Of a stretch of 64,000 nt of DNA, positions 22,992-32,034 are shown one piece after another; the first letter of the stretch is position 1, and the number at the start of each line of letters is the position of its first letter. A program made the position numbers and the translations under genes. The stretch comes from Acuticoccus sp051016205 (GTDB taxonomy: Bacteria > Pseudomonadota > Alphaproteobacteria > Rhizobiales > Amorphaceae), in contig CP136534.1 in assembly GCA_051016205.1 (NCBI GenBank), positions 4,278,001-4,342,000 of the forward strand, written 5' to 3'. The notes beneath the pieces are model-generated. The model ran no database searches. It was not told the DNA's origin and worked only from the letters and a program-made list of their open reading frames with translations.

Positions 22992-23929
22992 TGGCCCTTT
23001 CCAACTTCGGGGTCCTTCACAAGCCTCAAGACGCCGCCGAGCCAATCCTGGGTCGCCCAGTGCGCACAGCCCTCATGGCGTGGCTCACAGAGATCTGGGC
23101 GGTTGACGAGCTTAAGGAAGTGGGCTTGGCGCCGCGGCAGCGCGCGCTGTTCTATGGCCCTCCAGGCGTCGGCAAAACCACGCTTTCCCACCACCTCAGC
23201 GCTCGCCTTGGGCTGACGATGTTGTCGGTCAATCCTGACAGTGTGGTCAGCAAGTACCTTGGCGAAACAGCGCAGCGGATCGGCCAGCTTTCTCAGGAAG
23301 TGAAGATCCACAGCAAGACCCAACCGATCGTTCTGCTTTTCGATGAGTTCGACGCCATCGCCCACAAACGAACTGATGGGGATTCCTCTGCCAGCCAGGA
23401 GCGCAACCACACCGTCAACACGTTGCTTCAGCGCATCGAGCGGCACGACGGCATTGTGATTGCGGCCACCAACCATCCCGACCGGATCGACCCCGCCATC
23501 TGGCGCCGGTTTGACATGCACATCCCACTGGAAATGCCGGGGCAGGATGAGCGAGAGCGGATCCTGCAGCGGTATCTTGCGCCGTTCGGCTTGCCTTCCA
23601 AAGCCCTCGCAGCCCTGGCGGAAAGCTGTGACATCGCCTCGCCGGCGCTGCTGCGGCAGTTCTGCGAGGGCATCAAGCGCAACATCGTGCTGGGCCCGCG
23701 GCTGAAGTGGGACATGGCCAAAGGTCCCACCATCGAGCGCATCATATCGAGCGTCACGCCGCACCCCGACGTGGGCAAGCCGGGTTTGTGGTCGCGTGGT
23801 GTTGAGGATCGCGCCATCGGCCTCATGCCATGGCCCCTGCAGCACGCGTCCGACATCGTCGACGAGGAGCCTGAACAGGCAGCCCCTTCGGACACCACCA
23901 ACGTTCTTTCATTTCGGCAGAACCCGTAA
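22991..23929 (+). CDS. AAA+ ATPase
   Basis: A 312-residue ATPase of the FtsH/SpoVK-like type: Walker A YGPPGVGKTT (about 55-64), Walker B IVLLFDEFDAIA (113-124), sensor 1 IVIAATNHPDRID, arginine finger AIWRRFDMHIPLEMP. After the lid domain comes a 70-residue unassigned tail. The ATG overlaps the previous stop (TAATG). It sits directly before the portal gene, so a role in remodelling DNA-bound complexes or assembly is possible; no partner is evident. Confidence 0.82.
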   Translation: MALSNFGVLHKPQDAAEPILGRPVRTALMAWLTEIWAVDELKEVGLAPRQRALFYGPPGVGKTTLSHHLSARLGLTMLSVNPDSVVSKYLGETAQRIGQLSQEVKIHSKTQPIVLLFDEFDAIAHKRTDGDSSASQERNHTVNTLLQRIERHDGIVIAATNHPDRIDPAIWRRFDMHIPLEMPGQDERERILQRYLAPFGLPSKALAALAESCDIASPALLRQFCEGIKRNIVLGPRLKWDMAKGPTIERIISSVTPHPDVGKPGLWSRGVEDRAIGLMPWPLQHASDIVDEEPEQAAPSDTTNVLSFRQNP

Positions 23930-23948
23930 CCTCTGACTGGACCGCGTC

Positions 23949-25427
23949 ATGGCTGACAACACCCCCGACAAGCTTCATCCCGAGTATCGCGAGCACCAGC
24001 AGGACTGGGAGCTGATGCGCGACACGCTCAAAGGCGAGCGGGCCATCAAACATTCCATCAAGAGCCTGGACTACCTGCCCAAGCCCGACGGCATGCGCAC
24101 GCTCGAAGAGAGCAGTAGCGAGGCTGAACGCAAGCTCGGTGTTAGCATGTACGCCAGCTACAAGCAGCGGGCTCAGTTCCCCGACTTTGTCGCCCCGGCC
24201 GTGCATGAGATGCTCGGCACAATGCACCGCGTGGAGGCGACCATCGAGTTGCCACCGCAGCTTGAGTCGCTCATCGACAATGCCACCTTGGACGGCGCCA
24301 CCCTCAGGAGCTTCCACAAGCGCATTACGCGCGAACTGCTGACCGTTGGTCGATTTGGCGTCTATTGCGACTGGCGGGAGCTAAACGGCGACGTGGTGCC
24401 CTACCTGGCGGGCTACGTCGCCGAGAGCATCATCAACTGGTCGGAAGACTCGACATTCTATGTCCTCGTCGAAAACGAGCTGAGGCGCGACGGGTTCGAA
24501 TGGGATGAGGTGCGGCGCTGGCGGGCCCTCGAAAGCGATGAAGAGACCGGCGCCACCACGGTACGGATCTTTGAGGATTTTGAAGGCGAGATCATCGAGG
24601 TCGACAGCGATGTCGCCCCAGCCGATCGCCGAGGCAGGCCCATCGACTTCATGCCGATCACTGTGGCAACCGCAACCGACATCACAAACGAACCCGCCAG
24701 CCCTCCCCTCATCGGCATGGCCCGCGCCGCCCTCGCCATTTACCGCCTGGACGCCGACTATCGCCACCAGCTGTTCTGGACCGGCCAGGAGACCCTTGTC
24801 ATCTCAGGTATTCCCGATGCTGAGGGGGATGCCAGCAATCTTCCAACGGCCGTGGGCTCGGGCGTGATGCTGGTGTTGCCCGTTGACGCCCGCGCCGAGT
24901 ACGTCTCGCCCAGCGGGACCGGCATCGAGGCGCACAGGCTTGCCAAAATGGACGAGTTCGACCGTGCCCGCGAAATCCAGGCGCTCACCTACGAGACCTC
25001 ATCCAGCGGAGCGGAATCGGGCGAAAGCCGGCGTGTGCGGATGCGCCAGCGCACGGTGCGCTTGGTGGATGTTGCCCTGACCAGTGCGGAGGTGCTCCAA
25101 CGCTCCCTTCGCTCCCTAGCGCGATGGTCGAACCTGAAAGAGGACGGCATCGTGGTGATCCCGTCGCTCGACTTCATCGACAGCAAGCTGGAGGCCCAGG
25201 AGATCGATGCCCTGCTGCGCGCGTGGCAGGTTGGGGGCATCTCTCGGCAGACCCTCTACCACCGCCTACAAGAGGGTGAGATCGCCCGGCAAGATGTAAC
25301 CTTTGAGGAGGAGTTGGCCGACATCGTCGAAGGGGCTGTTGATGCACCTGACGACGAGGTTGACGAGGTGAACTACAACACCGAAAAATCCAGCGGAGAA
25401 GAATCCGTTGATGTCGCGCGTTCATAA
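23949..25427 (+). CDS. Portal protein (DUF4055-like)
   Basis: A 492-residue protein with the DUF4055 pattern: an N-terminal WELMRDTLKGERAIKHS, then KQRAQFPDFVAPAVHEMLGT, and a core FGVYCDWRELNGDVVPYLAG. DUF4055 proteins occupy the portal position in many phages, forming the DNA channel that docks terminase. The next structural gene is the head morphogenesis protein, 1.7 kb away beyond an AT-rich accessory insertion. Assigned by family and position. Confidence 0.82.
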   Translation: MADNTPDKLHPEYREHQQDWELMRDTLKGERAIKHSIKSLDYLPKPDGMRTLEESSSEAERKLGVSMYASYKQRAQFPDFVAPAVHEMLGTMHRVEATIELPPQLESLIDNATLDGATLRSFHKRITRELLTVGRFGVYCDWRELNGDVVPYLAGYVAESIINWSEDSTFYVLVENELRRDGFEWDEVRRWRALESDEETGATTVRIFEDFEGEIIEVDSDVAPADRRGRPIDFMPITVATATDITNEPASPPLIGMARAALAIYRLDADYRHQLFWTGQETLVISGIPDAEGDASNLPTAVGSGVMLVLPVDARAEYVSPSGTGIEAHRLAKMDEFDRAREIQALTYETSSSGAESGESRRVRMRQRTVRLVDVALTSAEVLQRSLRSLARWSNLKEDGIVVIPSLDFIDSKLEAQEIDALLRAWQVGGISRQTLYHRLQEGEIARQDVTFEEELADIVEGAVDAPDDEVDEVNYNTEKSSGEESVDVARS

Positions 25428-25567
25428 TAGAACCATTTTGACTTGACAGAATCCTCAGCCTCAGTGTTGAGTTTCTATTCAAGTTTGTATTGTCCTCATG
25501 TATTATACTTGAGCATAATTATTACTTCAGAGGAGTCCTCGTTGCGATATACTAAAGATCAATCTAA

Positions 25568-26308
25568 TTGTGGACAATTGAAAATCACCCTGATTCTGAC
25601 TCCACAAAAACGCTCTCTCATGATCGAATCCAGCGCATGCTTGGATTCCGGTCAATTCTCACATGGCTCGCGACAGTGGTCGCCGTATGCTTTATCACCC
25701 CCCTCATTGAGCCTGTGGTGGAGGCATGGCTTACCTCTTCCGGTTACTATGAAGAAAACTGGCTGCGTGTAATCGTGAGCTGGGTCGCTGAGGTTTTTGG
25801 GGAAACGGCGGCACCTTACCTTGCGGGAGGGGCAGCCGGCTTGGCGGTTGGCATGTGGTTGAGTTGGGGTATTCAAAAACTGGAAGGCTCCTCTACGGGC
25901 AAACCCAGGTCGAGTGTAGAGTCCCAAAGGGCCAAGAGGCTTGATTTGCTGGATACCGCCGCAAGCAAACGAATCTCAGACAAGTTATCGCCGTTCCGTG
26001 ACACACCAAGGGTTCTACATATGATATTTGCACAAAACTGTGAAGAGTGTGTCCTTTTCGCTTCCGCACTTTCGAGATCACTCCAAGCGGCTGGAATTGA
26101 ATGCAACGCCCACAGCGGAAATGTCTATCGCCATGATATAAACATACGGGGAATCAAGATATACTACGAGGACGATCCTAGACTGAATAAATTTACATCC
26201 TTCTTTTCTGCATTACTTTCTGAAGTCGGCATTACCGTGGAATGCATACCAAGTAATGAAAAGAAAAATGAATACCCCCTAATTTACATCGCGCGCGAGC
26301 AAGAGTGA
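25568..26308 (+). CDS. Membrane-anchored accessory protein, unknown
   Basis: AT-rich gene between portal and head genes. Two or three membrane segments are visible near the N-terminus: FRSILTWLATVVAVCFITPL and YLAGGAAGLAVGMWLSWGIQ. The C-terminal 130 residues are soluble, with a VLHMIFAQNCEECVLFASAL segment. The listed start is a TTG; ATG 25637 (MLGFRS) gives a simpler protein beginning right at the first membrane segment. Codon use differs from the neighbours, indicating acquisition. The soluble part may be a sensor or effector; nothing recognised. Confidence 0.5.
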   Translation: MWTIENHPDSDSTKTLSHDRIQRMLGFRSILTWLATVVAVCFITPLIEPVVEAWLTSSGYYEENWLRVIVSWVAEVFGETAAPYLAGGAAGLAVGMWLSWGIQKLEGSSTGKPRSSVESQRAKRLDLLDTAASKRISDKLSPFRDTPRVLHMIFAQNCEECVLFASALSRSLQAAGIECNAHSGNVYRHDINIRGIKIYYEDDPRLNKFTSFFSALLSEVGITVECIPSNEKKNEYPLIYIAREQE

Positions 26309-26377
26309 GTTGGAGTTTCTCGAAAGGAATACCGCGCACATACATCTACCACATACTCAGTAACGCGGTAATTTATA

Positions 26378-27016
26378 TCAAGGATCAATTTCTTCCGGTA
26401 TTAGATAAAGCGCTTTCAAGCCAGAAAGCTTGTATGCGTCGAATTCCATGTACTCAGAATACTCTTTGTTATTCACGTATTCGTACCTCCTGAAAACAGG
26501 TTCCTCCCCTGCTTTCTCAAGAACAGTATAGAATGCGCAATTGTCATCACTATCAGATTTATCTGCGAATCCTTCTGCAAAATGCTTTCTGTATAAATCC
26601 CTGACTTCAATTGGCGCCTTCGATAAGAGCCTATCATCTTGAAACGAGTCCGCTATGAATACTTGAATGTATCGAATATCTCTTTGAACATGAGTATAGC
26701 ATTTGCTTTCACCTGCTATCTCGAATTCTAGCCTGATAGAGAGAATAATATTGATTTCTCCATTCAATCTATAGGCGATTTGTGTAGTTTCAAATCCACC
26801 GCCATCCACTATTGATCCAATTCCAACAATTCCTTCGCAACCACCTTTGTTGTCAGGCTTTAAGCAAAATACGGGATACTCAGCGAATAATTCATCAAGT
26901 GATTTTCGCTTGAGCTCATATTCACTTGCAGCTCCCGTAGAAATACTTCCGACTATGACTGACGCCACAATTGCCACCATTGGCCCCTTGGAATGCCCTT
27001 TTGCCAACAGCTTCAT
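26378..27016 (-). CDS. Exported hypothetical protein
   Basis: Reversed relative to the late genes and AT-rich. MKLLAKGHSKGPMVAIVASV plus IVGSISTGAASEYE is a plausible Sec signal peptide with cleavage near residue 31. The mature 180 residues contain four cysteines (CLKPDNKGGCEG, SKCYTHV, NCAFYTV) that could form two disulfides, consistent with a periplasmic or secreted protein. No family recognised. Orientation and composition fit a lysogeny-expressed cargo gene. Confidence 0.5.
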   Translation of the reverse strand: MKLLAKGHSKGPMVAIVASVIVGSISTGAASEYELKRKSLDELFAEYPVFCLKPDNKGGCEGIVGIGSIVDGGGFETTQIAYRLNGEINIILSIRLEFEIAGESKCYTHVQRDIRYIQVFIADSFQDDRLLSKAPIEVRDLYRKHFAEGFADKSDSDDNCAFYTVLEKAGEEPVFRRYEYVNNKEYSEYMEFDAYKLSGLKALYLIPEEIDP

Positions 27017-27121
27017 CCTCCATTCGCCCAGCTGGATGAGTCATCAAAGCTTCAGGGCCGATTAACCATCCATTTGCAGGCTCGTGCAACGCCACAGTCA
27101 TCCCCCTAGGTAGGTGACACC

Positions 27122-28126
27122 ATGGCAAACGCTGTTGAGATTTCGCAAGAGGTCTATGATCGTACGGTTATCCACGAGATCGACGTTCGGCGCTATGCGT
27201 CGCGCGTTGTCAATGAGATGCTCGATCTACTAAATGAGGCGGACAAGAAGCTAACTCGTCAACTCTACGAGATGCTCGGCAACGAACCGCAGAAGACCAG
27301 GATCGAGCAACGGCTGGCAGCAATCAGAAAAACAGGTAAGGAGGTCGATCGACAGAGCCGCGAGCTTCTTGAGGCGGCCATGACCGACTTGGCTGGCGTG
27401 GAGGGTGAATGGAATGCCCGAGTCCTTCGTGACGCGGGAGCGCGCCTTGGCCTTCGCGCCGTTTTCGACGCACCGACCACAGAAACATTGGCCGGGGCTG
27501 TGCTCTCAAAGCCTTTTCAGGGGCGCTTCCTGAAGGATTGGGCAAAGGGCATCGGTGATGGGCGAACAAGGCGCATTCAGGAGGTGCTGAGGCGCTCTTA
27601 TGTTGAAGGGATGAGTGTCGACGAAACCATCAAAGCCATCAGGGGTACGCGGTGGCTGAACTACAAAGATGGCATTCTTGAAATCAGCCGTCGTGGAGCC
27701 GCAATGGTGGTCCGCACTGCGCTTACCCACACTACCAACACCGTCGTCACCGAGGTTGCGAAGAAAGCCGCAGAGGATGGCATTGTGCGCGCCTTGCGGT
27801 GGTCCTCCATTTTGGACGGTCGCACATCCCCTGTCTGTCGTGGGCGTGACGGCAAGGTCTATCCATTGGACAAGGGTCCACGGCCGCCGGCTCATCCCAG
27901 TTGCCGCAGTCGCATGGCATACGTCTTCACGGGAGAGCCCGATGAGCCCAGGCGGGAAACGTACCAAAGCTGGCTGAAGCGGCAGCCCGCTGAGGCGCAG
28001 GATCAAATCCTCGGGAAACGTCGCGGCCAATTGTTCAGGAAGGGTGAGCACGATGTGACTACATTCGTCGATCTTGATGGCCGACAAATCCCCCTTGAGG
28101 AGTTGAAGCGGAGATCTACGAGGTAG
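27122..28126 (+). CDS. Phage head morphogenesis protein (SPP1 gp7 / Mu F-like)
   Basis: Minor head protein of 334 residues. The C-terminal third carries the conserved block LRWSSILDGRTSPVCRGRDG then KGPRPPAHPSCRSRM, the DxRTsxxC...HpxCRc signature of the gp7/Mu F domain. The N-terminal two-thirds are helical. It would associate with the portal during procapsid assembly or DNA entry. The gene follows the reversed accessory gene after a 105-bp gap. Confidence 0.85.
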   Translation: MANAVEISQEVYDRTVIHEIDVRRYASRVVNEMLDLLNEADKKLTRQLYEMLGNEPQKTRIEQRLAAIRKTGKEVDRQSRELLEAAMTDLAGVEGEWNARVLRDAGARLGLRAVFDAPTTETLAGAVLSKPFQGRFLKDWAKGIGDGRTRRIQEVLRRSYVEGMSVDETIKAIRGTRWLNYKDGILEISRRGAAMVVRTALTHTTNTVVTEVAKKAAEDGIVRALRWSSILDGRTSPVCRGRDGKVYPLDKGPRPPAHPSCRSRMAYVFTGEPDEPRRETYQSWLKRQPAEAQDQILGKRRGQLFRKGEHDVTTFVDLDGRQIPLEELKRRSTR

Positions 28127-28210
28127 CCCCTCACCGCCTGAAGGTTGGCGTCGGGTGGCTGGTGCGCTATCCTGTCCAAGCATGGGTTTGCGGTCGGGAG
28201 GCGGTCCGCT

Positions 28211-28522
28211 TTGGGTGATGAAGAAGAGCCAAAGCTCTCCGTTATAGAAGGTGGCGGTGAAGGCCCCAAACCGTGGGCACGACGGTCTTTGGATGAATGG
28301 GAGCAAGTAAGCTGTTGGCGTTGCGAAAAAGCTGGCCGCGGACCGCAAAGTACCTTTCTTCCGTTTGCTACATCCCCGCGCCGTGATACACAGGGAAACG
28401 TTTTTGTAAATGAACAACTGATATGTATGCACTGCTTTCTTCGCGATGGCGAAGTGGTCACACTCAAAGGTAAAGCATTGCGTATAAAATTGTTTATGTA
28501 TCCGAATCATTCTCATGATTGA
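28211..28522 (+). CDS. Zinc-ribbon repeat protein, one repeat
   Basis: Carries one copy of a Cys4 repeat: SCWRCEKAGRGPQSTFLPFA, SPRRDTQGNVFVNEQLICMHCF, so CxxC and CxxC about 41 residues apart. I prefer TTG 28211, which has GGAGG nine bases upstream; the frame is open from 28145. Two more copies of the repeat are in the next gene, which begins inside its last codons. Family and role unknown; zinc binding is inferred. Confidence 0.55.
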   Translation: MGDEEEPKLSVIEGGGEGPKPWARRSLDEWEQVSCWRCEKAGRGPQSTFLPFATSPRRDTQGNVFVNEQLICMHCFLRDGEVVTLKGKALRIKLFMYPNHSHD

Positions 28523-29027
28523 GCAAGACAATAGAATTGACCCGAGAATCGATGAACCTTCAGGTGAGCCCCTCACATGTTGGCGCTGCGATCAGCTCGA
28601 ACGCGGAGATAACGCACTAATACTACTTACCACATCCACACCTCGCAGAGATGTGAGGGGAAATCTATTTTTTTGGGACGGCTTGGAGTGCTTGACTTGC
28701 TACCAGCAAGAGCGTGCCCTTGTTTCTTTTGGTGACTCCGTCGTTCGCCGATTGCCTCATGGATACATTCCAGTCGCTGGTGTTGATAAACCTGATGACG
28801 TCGTTGTGGATGCACCACCCGATAGCGAAGCCATTACCTGTTCGCGCTGTGAGGAAGTGGGGAGAGGGGCGACGAGTTCCTTCATCCTTGTGCCGACCGC
28901 CCTTCGGCACGAGCTCCATGATCTGCACGAGACCGTTCACTTCAAAGAAGCGCTGATGTGCGCCCTCTGCTTTCGGATTGATCGAGAGGAAGTTATCGTA
29001 GAAGGAAACATAATTCGCTCCGCTTGA
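28515..29027 (+). CDS. Zinc-ribbon repeat protein, two repeats
   Basis: A 170-residue protein with two tandem versions of the repeat found in the previous gene: TCWRCDQLERG with STPRRDVRGNLFF and CLTCYQQERALVSFG; then TCSRCEEVGRG and CALCFRIDREEVIVEG. The shared layout is CxRC, a (E/Q)RG turn, a 25-residue core, and CxxCf followed by acidic residues. The third copy has lost the PRRD box. It may be a structural or nucleic-acid-binding adaptor. No known family recognised. Confidence 0.6.
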   Translation: MIEQDNRIDPRIDEPSGEPLTCWRCDQLERGDNALILLTTSTPRRDVRGNLFFWDGLECLTCYQQERALVSFGDSVVRRLPHGYIPVAGVDKPDDVVVDAPPDSEAITCSRCEEVGRGATSSFILVPTALRHELHDLHETVHFKEALMCALCFRIDREEVIVEGNIIRSA

Positions 29028-29231
29028 CTTTCCACTTTTTGCGTGTCAAACGGCTTTTACACGATACGATACCGAAGTCGTGCCCAGCCGAAAATTGCAC
29101 CCTCTCTCCGCGCCGATCAGGCGAGTGGTAATCCCTTGACAATTTGAGCTTGTGCGCTCCTTCAAGGCCTTATAGCATTTCGTTAAGTCTCAAAATCCTG
29201 ATCATCAACCCACGGCGCGGGAGGGCTGTAC

Positions 29232-29768
29232 GTGGCAGATACATTTGGGCTACGGAAGTATGAAGACCTCGCACGACCAACTCAACTCAGCACATTGGAC
29301 CTTTGGCGTCTTGCCACGGATGTAGGTCCGGATGACTATGTGGTGGACGCAAACATCGATGATGGCGTCTATACTCAAGTTTGCATCGACTTACGCGCGA
29401 AAATTATCGCATTCGATGCCATAGGGCAGCATCAGTATTTGAAATACCAGGTGGAAGAGCTTGGCGGTGAGTTCGTTTCGGCCGTGGCCGGTGGTCCGCT
29501 TAGCTCTGTCGCCGCCGATGGCACCCTGCACCTCTCCATCGACGATGTGGTTGGTGATCGTGTTGTCAGCGCCATTAGAATCGCCCCCGAGCATTCCGAA
29601 ATCTCGATCCTGGCAGGGGCCCTTGGCACTATACGATCACACCTGCCGGTGATCTTCATCAATGCGCCGGATAAGCGCTCCTTGATCGCGCAGGAGGCGC
29701 TGCTGGAGCCGCTTGGGTACTTCGAGGCCATTGTTGAGGATGGCACCTGCGTCTGGCAGGTCCTCTAA
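29232..29768 (+). CDS. FkbM-like methyltransferase relative, degenerate
   Basis: GTG start behind GGGAGGG. The layout follows FkbM methyltransferases: DDYVVDANIDDGVYTQVCID (where VIDVGANxGxyT is expected), RAKIIAFDAIGQHQYL, and a C-terminal LPVIFINAPDKRSLIAQEAL ending LGYFEAIVEDG. The glycines of the SAM-binding loop are replaced (DANIDDG), so catalysis may be lost. At 178 residues it is short for the family. A 204-bp gap upstream shows no gene. Role in a head-gene cluster is unclear. Confidence 0.5.
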   Translation: MADTFGLRKYEDLARPTQLSTLDLWRLATDVGPDDYVVDANIDDGVYTQVCIDLRAKIIAFDAIGQHQYLKYQVEELGGEFVSAVAGGPLSSVAADGTLHLSIDDVVGDRVVSAIRIAPEHSEISILAGALGTIRSHLPVIFINAPDKRSLIAQEALLEPLGYFEAIVEDGTCVWQVL

Positions 29769-29928
29769 CCAAAGTCGACGTCAACCTCGCCGAGCCGACT
29801 TAGGCGCGATGCGGTGCTCCTTGTTCTTCATGAGCCGCGTCCGCCCCTTCATGGATGGGCGCATCCCCTTCGATTGAACCGATCTGCAAACTGCCGATCG
29901 GGCGATGGACAACGTCCAGAGGCCATCC

Positions 29929-30759
29929 ATGCCATTGAAAGCTATCGTGAACTCCCTCGACAACGTCGAGGAGAGCCTCCGCGACTTTTATGAAGAGACC
30001 CAGGAAGACGGGAACACCGTCTATGTCTTGGACATCGACGCGGAGTCGATCCGATCCCATCCTCACGTGCTCGCCCTTAAAAGGGCGCACAATGCTGAGA
30101 AGGAGCGTCGCGCACAGGCGCGCCAGGAGATCACCGACTTGACCGAGCGCCTCAACGCGTTCCCCGAGGAGTTCGATCCCGACGAGTACGCCCGCCTTCA
30201 GCAACTCGACGAAGAGGTCAAGGACGGCGGCGACAAGTCCAAGGCGGAGCGTGAGTCCATCACGCGCATGTACGAGGAGAAAGTCGAGCGCATCCGCGCC
30301 GATGGCGAGCGCAAGCTCAAGGAGCGCGACGAGGCCATCGCGGAACTGCGCGAGACCAACCACAACCTCGTGAAGGACCGCGCGCTTGACGACCTCCTGG
30401 CCGAGGTGAGCGTGGCGCCGGAGCATCGCCGCATCGTGCGCAGCCACATCGGCATGCAGGTGTCGGTGATCGAAAACGAGGATGGCGAGCCCGTCCCTGT
30501 CATCAAGACCGACCTTTCTGACGAGTACCCGCTTGCGGATTACGTCCGCGAGTGGGCCGACAGTGATGAGGGGCGCCGCTACATCCAAAAGCCCGCCGGC
30601 TCCCTCTCTAATGGCGGCCGCAACGGCCAAGGCAAGACCACCAACAACCCGTGGGCCAAAGAGACCTACAACCGCACGGAGCAGTACCGCATCATCGGGC
30701 AGGATCCCGAAGAGGCGAAACGCTTGAAGCGGGAAGCGGGCGTCAGCGCCCGCAGGTAA
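29929..30759 (+). CDS. Scaffolding protein candidate
   Basis: A 276-residue, highly charged helical protein directly before the capsid gene, where scaffolds are normally encoded. I start it at ATG 29929 (MPLKAIVNSLDNVEESLRDF). Residues about 55-150 form a long coiled coil (RAHNAEKERRAQARQEITDL and KVERIRADGERKLKERDEAI). A C-terminal basic patch RLKREAGVSARR could bind capsid protein. Assigned from position and composition. Confidence 0.7.
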   Translation: MPLKAIVNSLDNVEESLRDFYEETQEDGNTVYVLDIDAESIRSHPHVLALKRAHNAEKERRAQARQEITDLTERLNAFPEEFDPDEYARLQQLDEEVKDGGDKSKAERESITRMYEEKVERIRADGERKLKERDEAIAELRETNHNLVKDRALDDLLAEVSVAPEHRRIVRSHIGMQVSVIENEDGEPVPVIKTDLSDEYPLADYVREWADSDEGRRYIQKPAGSLSNGGRNGQGKTTNNPWAKETYNRTEQYRIIGQDPEEAKRLKREAGVSARR

Positions 30760-30854
30760 CGACCCTGGTTTCGCAGGCCGAAACCAGACCGAGCGCGCGA
30801 CAGTCAGCGACGAGCGCAGAATTTCCAAACATCTGAAACCAATGGAGAATCATG

Positions 30855-31844
30855 ATGCCCTTCCCGGACATCACGACGCTCGCTGATCTGATCATCCCGG
30901 ACGAGTTCCAGGCCACCACGCTTCTGCGTGCGCTGGAGCTGAACGCGTTCTATCAGTCGGGCGTGTTTGCCGTTGACCCCGATATCGACATCGGCACCGG
31001 CACCACCATCAACCTGCCCTTCTACAACCCACTGGGTGGTGAAGAGCAGATCTACACGGACGTTGACGACGTTGCGCTCGACAACGTGACCGAAGCGACC
31101 GACACCGCCGTCGTGCTCGCCCGCATGAAAGGTTGGGGTCGTGCCGGTCTCACCCGCGCACTTCGTTCAGACGATCCGCTCGACGCCATTGAAACGATGG
31201 TGGCAGAGTATTGGGCTGCTCGCATGCAGGCCGTCGCGCTGTCCCTTTGCCGCGGTGTGTCCGCGTCGAAGGCGGGTGAAGCAACTCCCGTCAACTTCCT
31301 CGACATCTCCGCGTTGCTTGGAGCGTCCGCGTACCTGGACGGGGAGTCGTTCATCGACGCCACGTCGTTGTTTGGTGATCGCTCGACCAGCCTGAGCGTC
31401 ATGGCCATGCATAGTGCCACTGAGGGCTGGCTGCGCAAGAATGACCTTCTTGAGGACATTCGCGACAGTGAAGGCCGATTGGTCATGACCGTCTTCCAGA
31501 GCCGCCGGCTCATCGTGGACGATGCCATGCCGTTCTCCGGCACTGGTGCTGATCGTGTCTTTGACACCTACCTAACGGCGCCTGGTGCCATCTCCTACGT
31601 GGAAGACAGCCTTCCCGATGGTGTGGAGTTCGGCCGCGACGCCCTGAAGAACGGCGGCACGGACTACCTCGTCACGCGCCGCAAGTTCTGCATGCATCTT
31701 CGTGGCATGCAGTGGACACCTGGTGCTGGCGTCCCCGCCAATGTCATGCCGTCGAACACCGAATTGGCTGCCGCCGCCAACTGGTCGCGTGTCTGGGATC
31801 CCAGGCGGATGCCCTTCGTCACGCTGCGCCACAAGATCGGCTAA
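30855..31844 (+). CDS. Major capsid protein (HK97-fold)
   Basis: A 329-residue protein following the scaffold gene. Features fit phage coat proteins: an N-terminal ADLIIPDEFQATTLLRALEL segment, TTINLPFYNPLGGEEQIY early beta region, and a central SLFGDRSTSLSVMAMHSATE, the 'hs..y..L' site near the spine helix. GGAG lies seven bases before ATG 30855 (ATG 30852 also possible). It ends just before the RNA-rich accessory stretch. Confidence 0.8.
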   Translation: MPFPDITTLADLIIPDEFQATTLLRALELNAFYQSGVFAVDPDIDIGTGTTINLPFYNPLGGEEQIYTDVDDVALDNVTEATDTAVVLARMKGWGRAGLTRALRSDDPLDAIETMVAEYWAARMQAVALSLCRGVSASKAGEATPVNFLDISALLGASAYLDGESFIDATSLFGDRSTSLSVMAMHSATEGWLRKNDLLEDIRDSEGRLVMTVFQSRRLIVDDAMPFSGTGADRVFDTYLTAPGAISYVEDSLPDGVEFGRDALKNGGTDYLVTRRKFCMHLRGMQWTPGAGVPANVMPSNTELAAAANWSRVWDPRRMPFVTLRHKIG

Positions 31845-31857
31845 GCGGAAGCCAGTA

Positions 31858-31939
31858 GCACACCAAGCACTCTTTCACCTGTGCCCTTGGGCGGCGGGCA
31901 GGTCACACGGGGACGATGTGTGGGTCCTGCTTGGTGTGT
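31858..31939 (+). ncRNA. Candidate three-way-junction RNA after the capsid gene
   Basis: P1 is a perfect 11-bp helix, CACACCAAGCA (31859-31869) with TGCTTGGTGTG (31928-31938). Inside it, ACC...TGCCC (31877-31886) pairs with GGGCAGGT (31896-31903), with a two-base bulge. CACAC (31904-31908) pairs with GTGTG (31918-31922). No reading frame explains it. It could be a stable non-coding RNA, a processing element or a packaging signal. Confidence 0.5.
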
Positions 31940-32034
31940 GGGGAAGCCCGAAATAGGAGGGGCTCAATCGTCCTTAGCCGCCCAATTCATTTTCAGACGC
32001 ACCGATCCCGAGAAGCCTTTGCTGAGGCTCGGGG

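Noticed and set aside
22475..23845. Long minus-strand open frame (456 codons)
   Set aside because: Antisense to the GapR-RMF and AAA+ genes, which both have clear families; composition is that of a shadow frame.
27506..28576. Minus-strand open frame of 356 codons across the head gene
   Set aside because: Antisense to the Mu F-like gene and zinc-repeat gene, with no domain or start-site support.
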